Numbered from the stretch's first letter, positions 1 to 6,508 are shown. The stretch is DNA of 9,074 bases from an uncultured Clostridia bacterium (GCA_944350065.1 CALVOD010000050.1:1-9074); one strand, 5' to 3'. A program made the numbers and translations. The notes: a model not told the origin generated them from the sequence alone.

Positions 1-1
1 G

Positions 2-1270
2 CTCCCCAACAAATACGATCCCGCGACAGTCAAGCTCACCGTGGACGGACAGCCGCTTTCGTATACGCTCAACGCAAATTACGACAACGCCGCGATGCTG
101 AACGATTATCAGGTAGCGCTTACCTTCACCGTTACCAACGTCAAGAAGAATATCGTGGTCAAAGTATCCGCAGAGGAACGCAAGGCGGATTTCGTATTCA
201 AACTTGCCGAGGGCTCTTCCGTAACGAACAGGGATATCCTTGCCGATTTCAGGATAGCCGACAAATTCACGGCGCTCGAAGCGGTAAGCTCGGTAAACGG
301 TAAGACGCTGAGTTTCACCAGCTCCGAGCTCGACGCCCTTACGTCGGGAATTTCTATTACGTCCGGTAAATCGATAGGGCATTATTCGTTGTACAACGGA
401 TTAAATGACGAGCCCGGTTGGTTCATAGAGGGCGAAGACGGATATATCAGTCCTGTAATAGATTCCGATAAACACAATTATACTCTTCTCCTGCTGGCGA
501 GCAACTTGAAATTGAACAATTTGGTAAAAGAAGTCTATATTTACCCTCAGAACGTGAGTTACGAATCGTGGTATGTGAATAGCGAAACAGGCTCCGTAGC
601 CGATTGCGTCATTTCCGGAGACGGCAATTCGACGTTTGCCGCGAACGACAACAGGACGGTGACCATAACTCTCAAAAAAGGAGAAGGAGCGGATCTTAGC
701 GGCGCAAAAGTCTTTGTGAACGACACGGAACTCAAGAAAAACGCTTCCGGAGAATACGTCATCGAAGCGGGTAAATCTCCGATAGAGTATGCAAACGTCG
801 ACGAAAATACCAATTATATCACGACGGAGTTCGATATCAGGGTGACCGGAGTGGATATGTCCGGCGCAACCGGCGCAAAGACGTTCACATACGAGCCGTT
901 CGGCGACGCCTTCGAGTACGGTATTACGTCTAATTACTATTATTCGGAAGGAAATACCGCTTGGTATTACGAAAATGAGCACGGTTATTACGAAAATGCG
1001 AGTTTAGATATAAGCCGCACCGATAACGACGCAGTTCTTCCCTCCGTCATTACGATAACAGGCGAAAATTACTCGAAGACCATAGATATCAAGGAGTCTT
1101 TACCTCTCACGCCTACGGGCTATATGCAAGCCGATATTTACCGCGATGAGGAAGCAGGGCTGACAGTCTGGGTGCACTACTCCGAGAACGGGACGGATAT
1201 GAGCGATATCAATAGGATATCCGTGGAGGTGAGTATGCGCAAAAACTATACCGTGAGTTTCGCGGAATAA
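2..1270 (+). CDS. Beta-rich probable surface/secreted protein, 3' part only
   Basis: The frame is already open at the left edge, so this is the C-terminal 422 residues of a larger protein; the first in-frame GTG at 41 is not a start. I do not recognise the family. The sequence is rich in Thr, Ser, Asn, Tyr and Asp, with alternating hydrophobic strands such as VALTFTVTNVKKNIVVKV near the beginning. It has hardly any Cys (one, in VADCVIS), which is typical of extracellular beta-sandwich repeat proteins of Firmicutes. Two stretches look like divergent copies of one module: VKLTVDGQPL...TFTVTNVKK and AKVFVNDTEL...TEFDIRVTGVD. The end (SVEVSMRKNYTVSFAE) is another strand pair. There is no LPXTG motif, C-terminal membrane helix or visible cell-wall-binding repeat, so any signal peptide or anchor must lie upstream. 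It ends 25 bases before a strong terminator. A surface location is inference from composition. Confidence 0.7.
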   Translation, partial: LPNKYDPATVKLTVDGQPLSYTLNANYDNAAMLNDYQVALTFTVTNVKKNIVVKVSAEERKADFVFKLAEGSSVTNRDILADFRIADKFTALEAVSSVNGKTLSFTSSELDALTSGISITSGKSIGHYSLYNGLNDEPGWFIEGEDGYISPVIDSDKHNYTLLLLASNLKLNNLVKEVYIYPQNVSYESWYVNSETGSVADCVISGDGNSTFAANDNRTVTITLKKGEGADLSGAKVFVNDTELKKNASGEYVIEAGKSPIEYANVDENTNYITTEFDIRVTGVDMSGATGAKTFTYEPFGDAFEYGITSNYYYSEGNTAWYYENEHGYYENASLDISRTDNDAVLPSVITITGENYSKTIDIKESLPLTPTGYMQADIYRDEEAGLTVWVHYSENGTDMSDINRISVEVSMRKNYTVSFAE

Positions 1271-1294
1271 CAGCCGCTCCGTAACCGCGTTAAA

Positions 1295-1325
1295 GAAAAC
1301 GCCCTCTCGAAGAGGGCGTTTTTTT
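1295..1325. terminator. Bidirectional intrinsic terminator
   Basis: A perfect 10-bp stem (AACGCCCTCT at 1298-1307 with AGAGGGCGTT at 1311-1320) encloses the loop CGA and is followed by TTTTT on the + strand. On the - strand the same hairpin is followed by a TTTTCTTT tract. It therefore serves both the surface-protein gene ending at 1270 and the flavodiiron gene ending at 1346, which converge here. Confidence 0.9.
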
Positions 1326-1345
1326 GTGAATGATCGCGCAAAAAT

Positions 1346-2542
1346 TCAGTTTATCGCCGCGACGATGTCATCGGCGAGTTTTTTAAGCGCTTCTTCCGTC
1401 GCGGGTTTCACCGCTCCGTTCAGAGTGACCGTTTCGCCCACGATACGCGCGTCCTTGAGCTTCGATACCGCTTCCGCCATCTTCGCTCCGCTCTGCGCCA
1501 CCCACGAGCCGTTCTGAATGAACGCGAAATTGCGGTTCTTGACGGCGTGCGCTTCGAGCTCGCGCAAGAAAGTGTCGGTGTGCGGGAACAGTCCGGCGTT
1601 GTACGTTACCGAAGCCACGATTATCGTTGAGTTGCGGAAGGCTTCCGCCACGAGATAGGAGTAATGCGTCTTGGAAAGGTCGAATACCTTGATACCGCGC
1701 ACGCCGCGCTCGGCAAGGTCTTTTGCGAGTATTTCAGCCGCCAGCTTCGTATTGCCGTATATCGAAGCGTAGGCTATCATGACCGAATTTTCCTCGGGTT
1801 CGTAGCTTGCCCATTTGAGATAATAGGCGAGTATCTTCTCGAAATTGCCGCGCCACACGAGTCCGTGCAGAGGACATACGAGATTTACGGGCGCGCCCGC
1901 GAGCTTCTTGATCGCGTTCGTTACCTGTACGCCGTACTTCCCGACGATATTCGTGTAATACCTGCGCGCTTCGGGCAGATATTCTTCGAAATCCGTTTCG
2001 TCGGAATAAATGCTGCCGTCTATAGCGCCGAACGAGCCGAATGCGTCCGCAGAGAACAGTATTCCGTCGGTAACGTCGTATGTGAACATTACCTCCGGCC
2101 AATGCACCATAGGCGCGAATACGAATTTGAGGGTATGTTTGCCGACGCACATTTCTTCGCCGTCTTTTACGCATACCGTACGCTCGTCGAGCCCCGCGAA
2201 GTAATTTGCGAGTATCGCTTTCGTCTTCGCGTTGAGGATTATTTTCATCGACGGATATTTATCCGCGAGAGCCTTTATCGAGGCGCTGTGGTCGGGCTCC
2301 ATGTGATGAACAACAAGATAGGAGGGGTCGGCGCCTTCGAGCGCCGCCTCGACGTTCTGAAGATATTTGTCGGTAAAACCGCCGTCAGCCGTGTCGAATA
2401 TCACCGTTTCGCTATCGCGCAGCACGTAGGAATTGTAGCTTACGCCCGCCGAAACGGGATATACGTTCTCGAATAAAGCTATACGTCTGTCATTGACGCC
2501 CGTATAAATGAGGTCGGGCGTCAGCTTTCTTATGATTGCCAT
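1346..2542 (-). CDS. fprA: A-type flavoprotein / flavodiiron protein (O2 or NO reductase)
   Basis: A 398-aa cytoplasmic flavodiiron protein that reduces O2 to water and/or NO to N2O at a non-haem di-iron site, taking electrons through FMN. Residues 1-245 form the metallo-beta-lactamase-like domain. The iron ligands are all visible: H80, E82 and D84 in HHMEPDHS, H147 in MVHWPEV, D166 in FSADAFGSFG and H226 in CPLHGLVW. Residues about 253-398 are a flavodoxin domain with the FMN phosphate loop YASIYGNTK and the later flavin loops VTYNAGLFPH and QNGSWVAQSG. Length matches the two-domain class A family (about 390-410 aa), with no fused rubredoxin. The start ATG is 37 bases after the rubredoxin gene, which evidently supplies the electron donor in trans. 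There is no clear Shine-Dalgarno before this ATG, so translation may depend on the upstream gene. Whether O2 or NO is the main substrate cannot be told from sequence. Confidence 0.95.
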   Translation of the reverse strand: MAIIRKLTPDLIYTGVNDRRIALFENVYPVSAGVSYNSYVLRDSETVIFDTADGGFTDKYLQNVEAALEGADPSYLVVHHMEPDHSASIKALADKYPSMKIILNAKTKAILANYFAGLDERTVCVKDGEEMCVGKHTLKFVFAPMVHWPEVMFTYDVTDGILFSADAFGSFGAIDGSIYSDETDFEEYLPEARRYYTNIVGKYGVQVTNAIKKLAGAPVNLVCPLHGLVWRGNFEKILAYYLKWASYEPEENSVMIAYASIYGNTKLAAEILAKDLAERGVRGIKVFDLSKTHYSYLVAEAFRNSTIIVASVTYNAGLFPHTDTFLRELEAHAVKNRNFAFIQNGSWVAQSGAKMAEAVSKLKDARIVGETVTLNGAVKPATEEALKKLADDIVAAIN

Positions 2543-2579
2543 ATATTCTATTGTAGTTCGGTAAATGTCGCGGGTATTA

Positions 2580-2717
2580 TTATTGTTCGGGGCTGAACTG
2601 ATCCTTGCCTACGCCGCAGAGAGGGCAGACGTAATCGTCGTCGAGATCTTCGAATTTGACTCCTTCGACTTCTTCGTCGTAAACGTAGCCGCATACGTCG
2701 CATACATATTTTGCCAT
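2580..2717 (-). CDS. Short rubredoxin (45 aa)
   Basis: Reading the - strand from the ATG at 2717 gives a 45-residue protein that ends at the TAA at 2580. It is an electron carrier with one Fe bound by four cysteines: C6 and C9 in YVCDVCGYVYD, and C31 and C34 in YVCPLCGVGKDQF. The start is supported by a strong GGAGGTG ribosome binding site about five bases upstream. It lies directly ahead of the flavodiiron gene in the same orientation (37-base gap) and downstream of a good promoter, so it is the probable electron donor to that enzyme. Two oddities stand out. It is shorter than usual (family about 52-54 aa) because the loop between the first CxxCGYVYD and FEDL is contracted. The normally conserved Trp of DDWVCP is Tyr (DDYVCP). 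It resembles the compact rubredoxin domains fused to other proteins. Its size means standard gene-length cut-offs would miss it. Confidence 0.93.
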   Translation of the reverse strand: MAKYVCDVCGYVYDEEVEGVKFEDLDDDYVCPLCGVGKDQFSPEQ

Positions 2718-2749
2718 AGTACACCTCCGTGTAAAATTGAATTATATAT

Positions 2750-2778
2750 ATTGTAGCGCATTCCGCGCCCGCTGTCTA
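2750..2778 (-). promoter_or_regulatory. Sigma-A-type promoter of rubredoxin-flavodiiron operon
   Basis: On the - strand there is a -35 box TAGACA (2778-2773), a 17-base spacer and a -10 box TACAAT (2755-2750). Each box is one mismatch from consensus. The expected start of transcription is about 25 bases before the ribosome binding site of the rubredoxin gene. No recognisable redox-regulator operator overlaps it. Confidence 0.75.
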
Positions 2779-2809
2779 CCGCAAAAAGCAAATTGCGTAC
2801 GGAAAGTGT

Positions 2810-2823
2810 GCGCGCGGGCGCGC
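2810..2823. repeat. GC-rich palindrome between divergent promoters
   Basis: GCGCGC-GG-GCGCGC is an inverted repeat located between the two divergent -35 boxes, seven bases upstream of the rsmA -35 box. It could be an operator, but alternating GC runs are easily self-complementary by chance, so this is weak. Confidence 0.3.
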
Positions 2824-2829
2824 TTATAT

Positions 2830-2858
2830 TTGACTTGAAGGCGAGGAAATATTACAAT
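2830..2858 (+). promoter_or_regulatory. Sigma-A-type promoter of rsmA transcript
   Basis: The -35 box TTGACT (2830-2835), a 17-base spacer and the -10 box TACAAT (2853-2858) are each one mismatch from consensus. Transcription should start near 2864-2866, leaving a leader of about 125 bases before the rsmA ATG at 2991. No other + strand gene lies between this promoter and rsmA. Confidence 0.75.
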
Positions 2859-2863
2859 GTAAT

Positions 2864-2908
2864 GGCGGGCAAAACGATTGCCCGCCAAACGGCGGGCAAT
2901 TTTATCTT
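2864..2908 (+). promoter_or_regulatory. Attenuator-like leader with competing hairpins
   Basis: Three complementary arms occur in a row: GGCGGGCAA (2864-2872), TTGCCCGCC (2878-2886) and GGCGGGCAA (2891-2899). Arm 2 can pair with arm 1 (9 bp, loop AACGA) or with arm 3 (10 bp with the flanking A-T pair, loop AAAC). The arm 2-3 hairpin is followed by TTTTATCTT and looks like an intrinsic terminator; pairing of arms 1 and 2 would prevent it. The predicted transcription start falls at the beginning of arm 1. No upstream + strand gene needs a terminator here, so control of rsmA, or a very short RNA, is the natural reading. The regulation itself is inferred. Confidence 0.55.
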
Positions 2909-2990
2909 CCGTACCTCAATTATTTATCTTAGGTACGTATACAGTATAACTCGCCCGCGCGGAAATATCAATAACTCGTATCGGTAAAAT

Positions 2991-3818
2991 ATGGAAATAC
3001 TCGACATACTCAAAAAATACTCTTTCGTATTCAAAAAATCGCTCGGACAGAACTTCCTTACGGACGCGCAGCTGCTGGACGCCATAGCGCGCGACGCGGG
3101 AGTGGAAAAAACGGATACCGTGGTGGAAATAGGCGCGGGCGCGGGCACTCTCACGCGCGCTCTTGCGGCGCGCGCAGCCCGCGTAGTGGCTTTCGACGTC
3201 GACGAAGCGCTTGTGCCCGTGTTACGCGAAAGTCTTGCCGGCGTGGAGAACGCGGAAGTGGTGTTCCGCGACGTATTGAAGTGCTCCGACGAAGAACTTG
3301 TCGCGATAATAGGCGGGAAATTCAAAGTGGTGGCGAATATTCCGTATTATATAACGACGCCGCTCGTAATGAGATTCGCGGAGAGCGCGCTTCCCGTCGA
3401 TTCCGTTACCGTCACCGTGCAGAAAGAGGTGGCGGAAAGGCTTGTCGCCGGAGCGGGAACGCCCGAATACGGCGCGATAAGCGCCGCGGTCGCACTGCGC
3501 GGTAACGCGCGCTTAACGCGCGAAGTGCCGCGCAGAATGTTCCGCCCCGTGCCCAACGTGGATTCCGCGGTCGTCAGAATAGATTTCGTACGCGACAAGT
3601 TCGGCGATACGGACGTCGGAGCCGTGTCGGAACTCGTAAGACAATGCTTCAGAATGAGGCGCAAGACGCTGTATAACAATCTGATCGCGGCGGGTTACGG
3701 CAAAGAGAAGGCGCGGCTCGCGATAGAACGCGCCGGCTTTTCCGCCGACGTGAGAGGGGAGCGCCTTTCCGCTGCCGATTACGTTAAATTATACGGCGAG
3801 CTTCACTCCGCCGAATAG
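2991..3818 (+). CDS. rsmA: 16S rRNA adenine(1518/1519)-N6 dimethyltransferase RsmA (KsgA)
   Basis: A 275-aa SAM-dependent methyltransferase that dimethylates the two adjacent adenines of helix 45 in 16S rRNA late in 30S subunit assembly. The family signatures are present in order: KKSLGQNFLTD (residues 15-25), SAM-binding motif I EIGAGAGTLT (46-55), acidic motif II FDVD (68-71), catalytic motif IV NIPYYITTPL (116-125), QKEVAERL (144-151), and the C-terminal FRPVPNVDSAVVR and FRMRRKTLYNNL segments. Length is normal for the family. The ATG at 2991 fits the usual family N-terminus, but the bases before it (ATCGGTAAAAT) contain no proper Shine-Dalgarno. It is the first gene of its transcript, behind the promoter at 2830-2858 and the hairpin leader. 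It is followed after 56 bases by an unrecognised gene, with no clear terminator between them. Confidence 0.96.
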   Translation: MEILDILKKYSFVFKKSLGQNFLTDAQLLDAIARDAGVEKTDTVVEIGAGAGTLTRALAARAARVVAFDVDEALVPVLRESLAGVENAEVVFRDVLKCSDEELVAIIGGKFKVVANIPYYITTPLVMRFAESALPVDSVTVTVQKEVAERLVAGAGTPEYGAISAAVALRGNARLTREVPRRMFRPVPNVDSAVVRIDFVRDKFGDTDVGAVSELVRQCFRMRRKTLYNNLIAAGYGKEKARLAIERAGFSADVRGERLSAADYVKLYGELHSAE

Positions 3819-3836
3819 TCTTTTTGTCAAGTTTGT

Positions 3837-3870
3837 CCCTTCGGGTACATATCATATATGTACAAGGGGG
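3837..3870 (+). promoter_or_regulatory. Hairpin masking the ribosome binding site of the next gene
   Basis: GTACATAT (3845-3852) and ATATGTAC (3856-3863) form a perfect 8-bp stem with loop CAT. Outside it, CCCTT (3837-3841) can pair with AAGGG (3864-3868) across a 3-base bulge. The second strand of that outer stem is the ribosome binding site AAGGGGGT (3864-3871), one base from the ideal AAGGAGGT, four bases before the GTG start. Folding would hide the site from ribosomes. The inner stem is A/T-rich and could equally be a DNA operator or a thermally labile RNA switch. The structure is seen; its function is inferred. Confidence 0.5.
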
Positions 3871-3874
3871 TAAC

Positions 3875-4816
3875 GTGCTAATCAAAAAAACGGTAGTATT
3901 GACGTCGGACGTCGCGATCGGTTACATAACGCTTGTACGCGTGGGCGACAGCGTGGGCATAAAAGTCGTACTGAACTCGGAGCCGAAAGGTAAACTTTAC
4001 CTCGGCTTGAGGGTGGGAGGCAAGCCGCAGATCAACGAGGAGATAACTTCGCGCCGCACCGAAAAGGAAGTCAAAGTGGACCTTGCGGCGATGGACGATC
4101 TCGGCGCGGTTCTTATAGACGCGAGCGGCGCAACTGTAGCCACGGGCGGTAAGAAAGAAGCGGTGAATACGGAAAAGATAACGGAGGCGTTTTCGTTGAC
4201 CGAGGGTGCGGAAGCGGAAAGCGACGTAACGCAAACGGCGCAGGAAACGGATAAAGTTTCGGAAGAAGCGGGCGAAACTTTATCCGTAGGCGAGGCATCC
4301 GCGCCGACTTACGGCGCGAGCGCCGCGGAAGATTCGGAAACGGTCGAAAGCACAGTAAGCGAAGTAACGGATACCGGAATACGAGAAACGGAAACCGTTA
4401 CGGAAGAAAAAGAGGAAACGCCCGCAAGCGATCCGCGCACTGCGAAGGGCTTCGAAAGGGGAAATATCCCGCCCTTTTCCGCAAACAGAGGAGAGAACTT
4501 TTACCGCAACATCCGTTCGCGGCTTGAGGAGATAATGACCGCCAATCCGAGGGAGGAAGAACTCGAAAAACTTATTCCGGAAAGCAAGTGGGTTAAGGTA
4601 TTTTACGACGACGAGGAGTATTACGTCGTGGGTATACTCAGCGAAGCGGGCGAAGTCACCTTCCTTGCTTACGGAGTCCCGGGTATCGAAGGTATCAAGC
4701 CGCCTAAAGAGGCGGAGGAGCTTTGCGACTTCCTCGCCATACCCGGTACCGTCGGAGAGGGTTACTGGCTTATGTTCCAGAACGCGAAGAACGGAGATAT
4801 AATGAAGTCCATCTGA
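3875..4816 (+). CDS. Hypothetical two-domain protein with acidic linker
   Basis: A 313-aa protein I cannot assign to a named family. The GTG at 3875 is chosen because AAGGGGGT ends four bases before it; the in-frame TTG at 3824 has no ribosome binding site. Residues 1-93 form a compact beta-rich domain (TVVLTSDVAIGYITLVRVGD, then LYLGLRVGGK and LGAVLIDAS). Residues about 94-195 are a Glu/Thr/Ser/Ala-rich, probably disordered linker. Residues about 205-313 form a second domain with aromatic motifs WVKVFYDDEEYYVVGI, FLAYGVPGIEGI and GEGYWLMFQNA. From memory, similar C-terminal domains occur in uncharacterised clostridial proteins, but I cannot verify that here. It has no signal peptide or membrane segment, so it is probably cytoplasmic. 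It lies 56 bases after rsmA and is probably co-transcribed, with its own hairpin at the ribosome binding site. Its function is unknown. Confidence 0.85.
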   Translation: MLIKKTVVLTSDVAIGYITLVRVGDSVGIKVVLNSEPKGKLYLGLRVGGKPQINEEITSRRTEKEVKVDLAAMDDLGAVLIDASGATVATGGKKEAVNTEKITEAFSLTEGAEAESDVTQTAQETDKVSEEAGETLSVGEASAPTYGASAAEDSETVESTVSEVTDTGIRETETVTEEKEETPASDPRTAKGFERGNIPPFSANRGENFYRNIRSRLEEIMTANPREEELEKLIPESKWVKVFYDDEEYYVVGILSEAGEVTFLAYGVPGIEGIKPPKEAEELCDFLAIPGTVGEGYWLMFQNAKNGDIMKSI

Positions 4817-4850
4817 TCAGGGCTCATTCGCCTTATCCGAGCTGATTTTT
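4816..4850 (+). terminator. Candidate weak terminator after the hypothetical gene
   Basis: ATCAG (4816-4820) pairs with CTGAT (4842-4846), and CTC (4823-4825) with GAG (4839-4841), leaving a GG bulge and a 13-base loop. It is followed by TTTT. It begins at the last base of the stop codon. The large loop and bulge make it weaker than the other terminators in the window. Confidence 0.4.
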
Positions 4851-4884
4851 ACCGCAAAATTACGGTTATTTTGTTGCATTTTAT

Positions 4885-4922
4885 ACGCGCGAGTGTAATA
4901 ATATTACAAACGCGCGTTTTTT
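4885..4922 (+). terminator. Hairpin plus T-run just upstream of the symporter
   Basis: The outer stem is ACGCGCG (4885-4891) with CGCGCGT (4911-4917). Inside it lie a 2x2 internal loop and the inner stem TGTAAT (4894-4899) with ATTACA (4903-4908), loop AAT. TTTTT follows at 4918-4922. It reads as a terminator for the gene ending at 4816, but it ends only 20 bases before the symporter ATG. Either it attenuates that gene or the symporter promoter lies inside the hairpin: TTGTTG at 4871, a 17-base spacer and TGTAAT at 4894 is a possible match. Confidence 0.6.
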
Positions 4923-4942
4923 GCGCGCATTTCGGAGGGCGT

Positions 4943-6508
4943 ATGACACTCACTTCAATGCTCGCCACGACCGGCGAAAGATGGCACGCGTATCTGATAC
5001 TCGCCTTGTTCATCGTGGCAATGGTCGCCGTAAGCGTGCTTACCGCGCGTAAAGCGCGTACCCTCGACGACTTCCTGCTCGGCAGCAGGGGTATCGGCGG
5101 TTGGATGAGCGCGTTCGGTTACGGCACCACTTATTTTTCGGCGGTAGTTTTCATCGGGTATGCCGGCACCTTCGGCATGAGTCTCGGGCTCGGCGCCGTC
5201 TGGATAGGTATAGCCAACGCGGTAATAGGTTCCCTTCTCGCCTGGATCGTGCTCGCGAAACGTACCCGCAATATGACTCAGGAGCTTAACGCGAGCACTA
5301 TGCCCGAGTTTTTCGCCAAGAGATACGACTCGAAATATATCAAACTTTACGCCGCGATAGTTATCTTTATTTTCCTTATTCCTTATTCCACTTCCGTTTA
5401 CCAGGGAATAGGGTACATTTCGGAAGCCGTTTTCGGACTGCCGTTCGAGTGGTGCGTGGTAATTATGGCGGTGCTCGTGGGCGTTTATCTTTTCGTGGGC
5501 GGCTACTTCGCCAACGCGGTAAGCAATTTCATTCAGGGAATAATAATGCTCATCGGCGTCATAGTCATGATAGCCCTCATGCTCAAAGCCCCCGAAGTCA
5601 ACGGTATAGAAGGACTTAAAAAACTTATAGAATCCGGTTACGGATTTTTCCCGAGCGCGGTATCGGATACGGGTTTATGGTACGACGCGCCCGGCGTGCA
5701 GCTCATATTCAATATTCTGCTTACTTCCTGCGGTATCTGGGCAGTTCCGCAGTCGGTGCAGAAATTCTACGCCATCAAAAATGACAGAGCGGTGGTGCAG
5801 GGAACCGTTATTTCCACGATTTTCGCGCTTATTGTGGGCGGCGGCGCCTATTTCAACGGCACTTTCTCAAGGCTTTTTTATCCGGAAATGCCCGAAGACA
5901 GCGCAAATATCATTCCGAACATTCTGCTCGGCAACGAGCTTATGGGTTACGCGATGCTCGGATTTATATGCGTGCTCGTGCTTTCCGCAAGTATGTCCAC
6001 GCTCTCCTCGCTCGCCCTCGTGAGCTCATCTTCCCTCGGCGTGGACGTGTATAAAGGTTATATCAAAAAGGACGCCTCCGATAAGCAGGTGGCGTTGCTC
6101 GTAAGGATATTGTGTTTCCTTTTCGTGGTGGTTTCCGCGCTGCTCGCCATTTTCCAGATAGACGCGATAGTAACGCTGATGTCCCTCTCGTGGGGAACGC
6201 TCGCAGGCTGCTTCATGGGTCCGTATATCTACGGGCTGTATATCAAAAAAGCCAATAAGTACGGCGCTTACATTTCCGTTACGATGTGCCTTATCACCAC
6301 GGTGGTGTTGATATTCGTTTTCGGCGCGATCGGTGGCGGCAAAACTTTCGGCGAACTCGTTTCGCTCGGCATCAAGAGATCGCCGATGATAGGCGTTTTC
6401 TGCATGGCGCAGTCGATGATAGTGACCCCGATAGGGATGCTTATCAAAACTTCAAAGAAATCCGACGTCGTGGCTGTAGCAAACGCAGCCGAAACGAAAG
6501 CCCGTTAA
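4943..6508 (+). CDS. Sodium:solute symporter (SSS/SLC5 family)
   Basis: A 521-aa integral membrane transporter of the LeuT-fold SSS family (proline, pantothenate, sugar and similar Na+-coupled symporters). The ATG at 4943 follows the ribosome binding site GGAGGG by three bases; an in-frame TTG at 4871 lies upstream of a terminator-like hairpin and is rejected. I see about 12-13 hydrophobic segments. Family landmarks are the N-terminal helix (HAYLILALFIVAMVAVSVL) followed by DDFLLGSRGIGGW, the unwound first-helix region YGTTYFSAVVFIGYAG, TMPEFFAKRY, GIWAVPQSVQKFYAIK, and the sodium-site helix SASMSTLSSLAL followed by SSSSLGVDVYKGY. The C-terminus is a short hydrophilic tail. It appears to be a single-gene unit, with a hairpin in front and a strong terminator behind. 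The substrate cannot be deduced: no neighbouring catabolic enzyme points to one. Confidence 0.93.
   Translation: MTLTSMLATTGERWHAYLILALFIVAMVAVSVLTARKARTLDDFLLGSRGIGGWMSAFGYGTTYFSAVVFIGYAGTFGMSLGLGAVWIGIANAVIGSLLAWIVLAKRTRNMTQELNASTMPEFFAKRYDSKYIKLYAAIVIFIFLIPYSTSVYQGIGYISEAVFGLPFEWCVVIMAVLVGVYLFVGGYFANAVSNFIQGIIMLIGVIVMIALMLKAPEVNGIEGLKKLIESGYGFFPSAVSDTGLWYDAPGVQLIFNILLTSCGIWAVPQSVQKFYAIKNDRAVVQGTVISTIFALIVGGGAYFNGTFSRLFYPEMPEDSANIIPNILLGNELMGYAMLGFICVLVLSASMSTLSSLALVSSSSLGVDVYKGYIKKDASDKQVALLVRILCFLFVVVSALLAIFQIDAIVTLMSLSWGTLAGCFMGPYIYGLYIKKANKYGAYISVTMCLITTVVLIFVFGAIGGGKTFGELVSLGIKRSPMIGVFCMAQSMIVTPIGMLIKTSKKSDVVAVANAAETKAR

Noticed and set aside
401..982. Open frame of 193 codons on - opposite the surface-protein gene
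   Set aside because: No ribosome binding site or recognisable domain, and the + frame is open across the whole region and ends at a terminator.
1664..2476. Open frame of 270 codons on + opposite the flavodiiron gene
   Set aside because: It lies entirely antisense to a gene with all iron-ligand and flavodoxin motifs, and its translation shows no domain. It is a reading-frame shadow caused by codon bias.
2911..2936. GTACCT...AGGTAC inverted repeat in the rsmA leader as a second terminator or riboswitch
   Set aside because: Only 6 bp with a 14-base loop and no T-run; too weak to call, and no known riboswitch core is recognisable.
3824..3874. In-frame TTG at 3824 as an upstream start of the hypothetical gene
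   Set aside because: No ribosome binding site precedes it and the extra residues overlap the hairpin region; GTG at 3875 has AAGGGGGT in front.
4871..4942. In-frame TTG at 4871 as start of the symporter
   Set aside because: It would place a hairpin plus T-run inside the coding region; ATG 4943 has GGAGGG and gives the normal family N-terminus.
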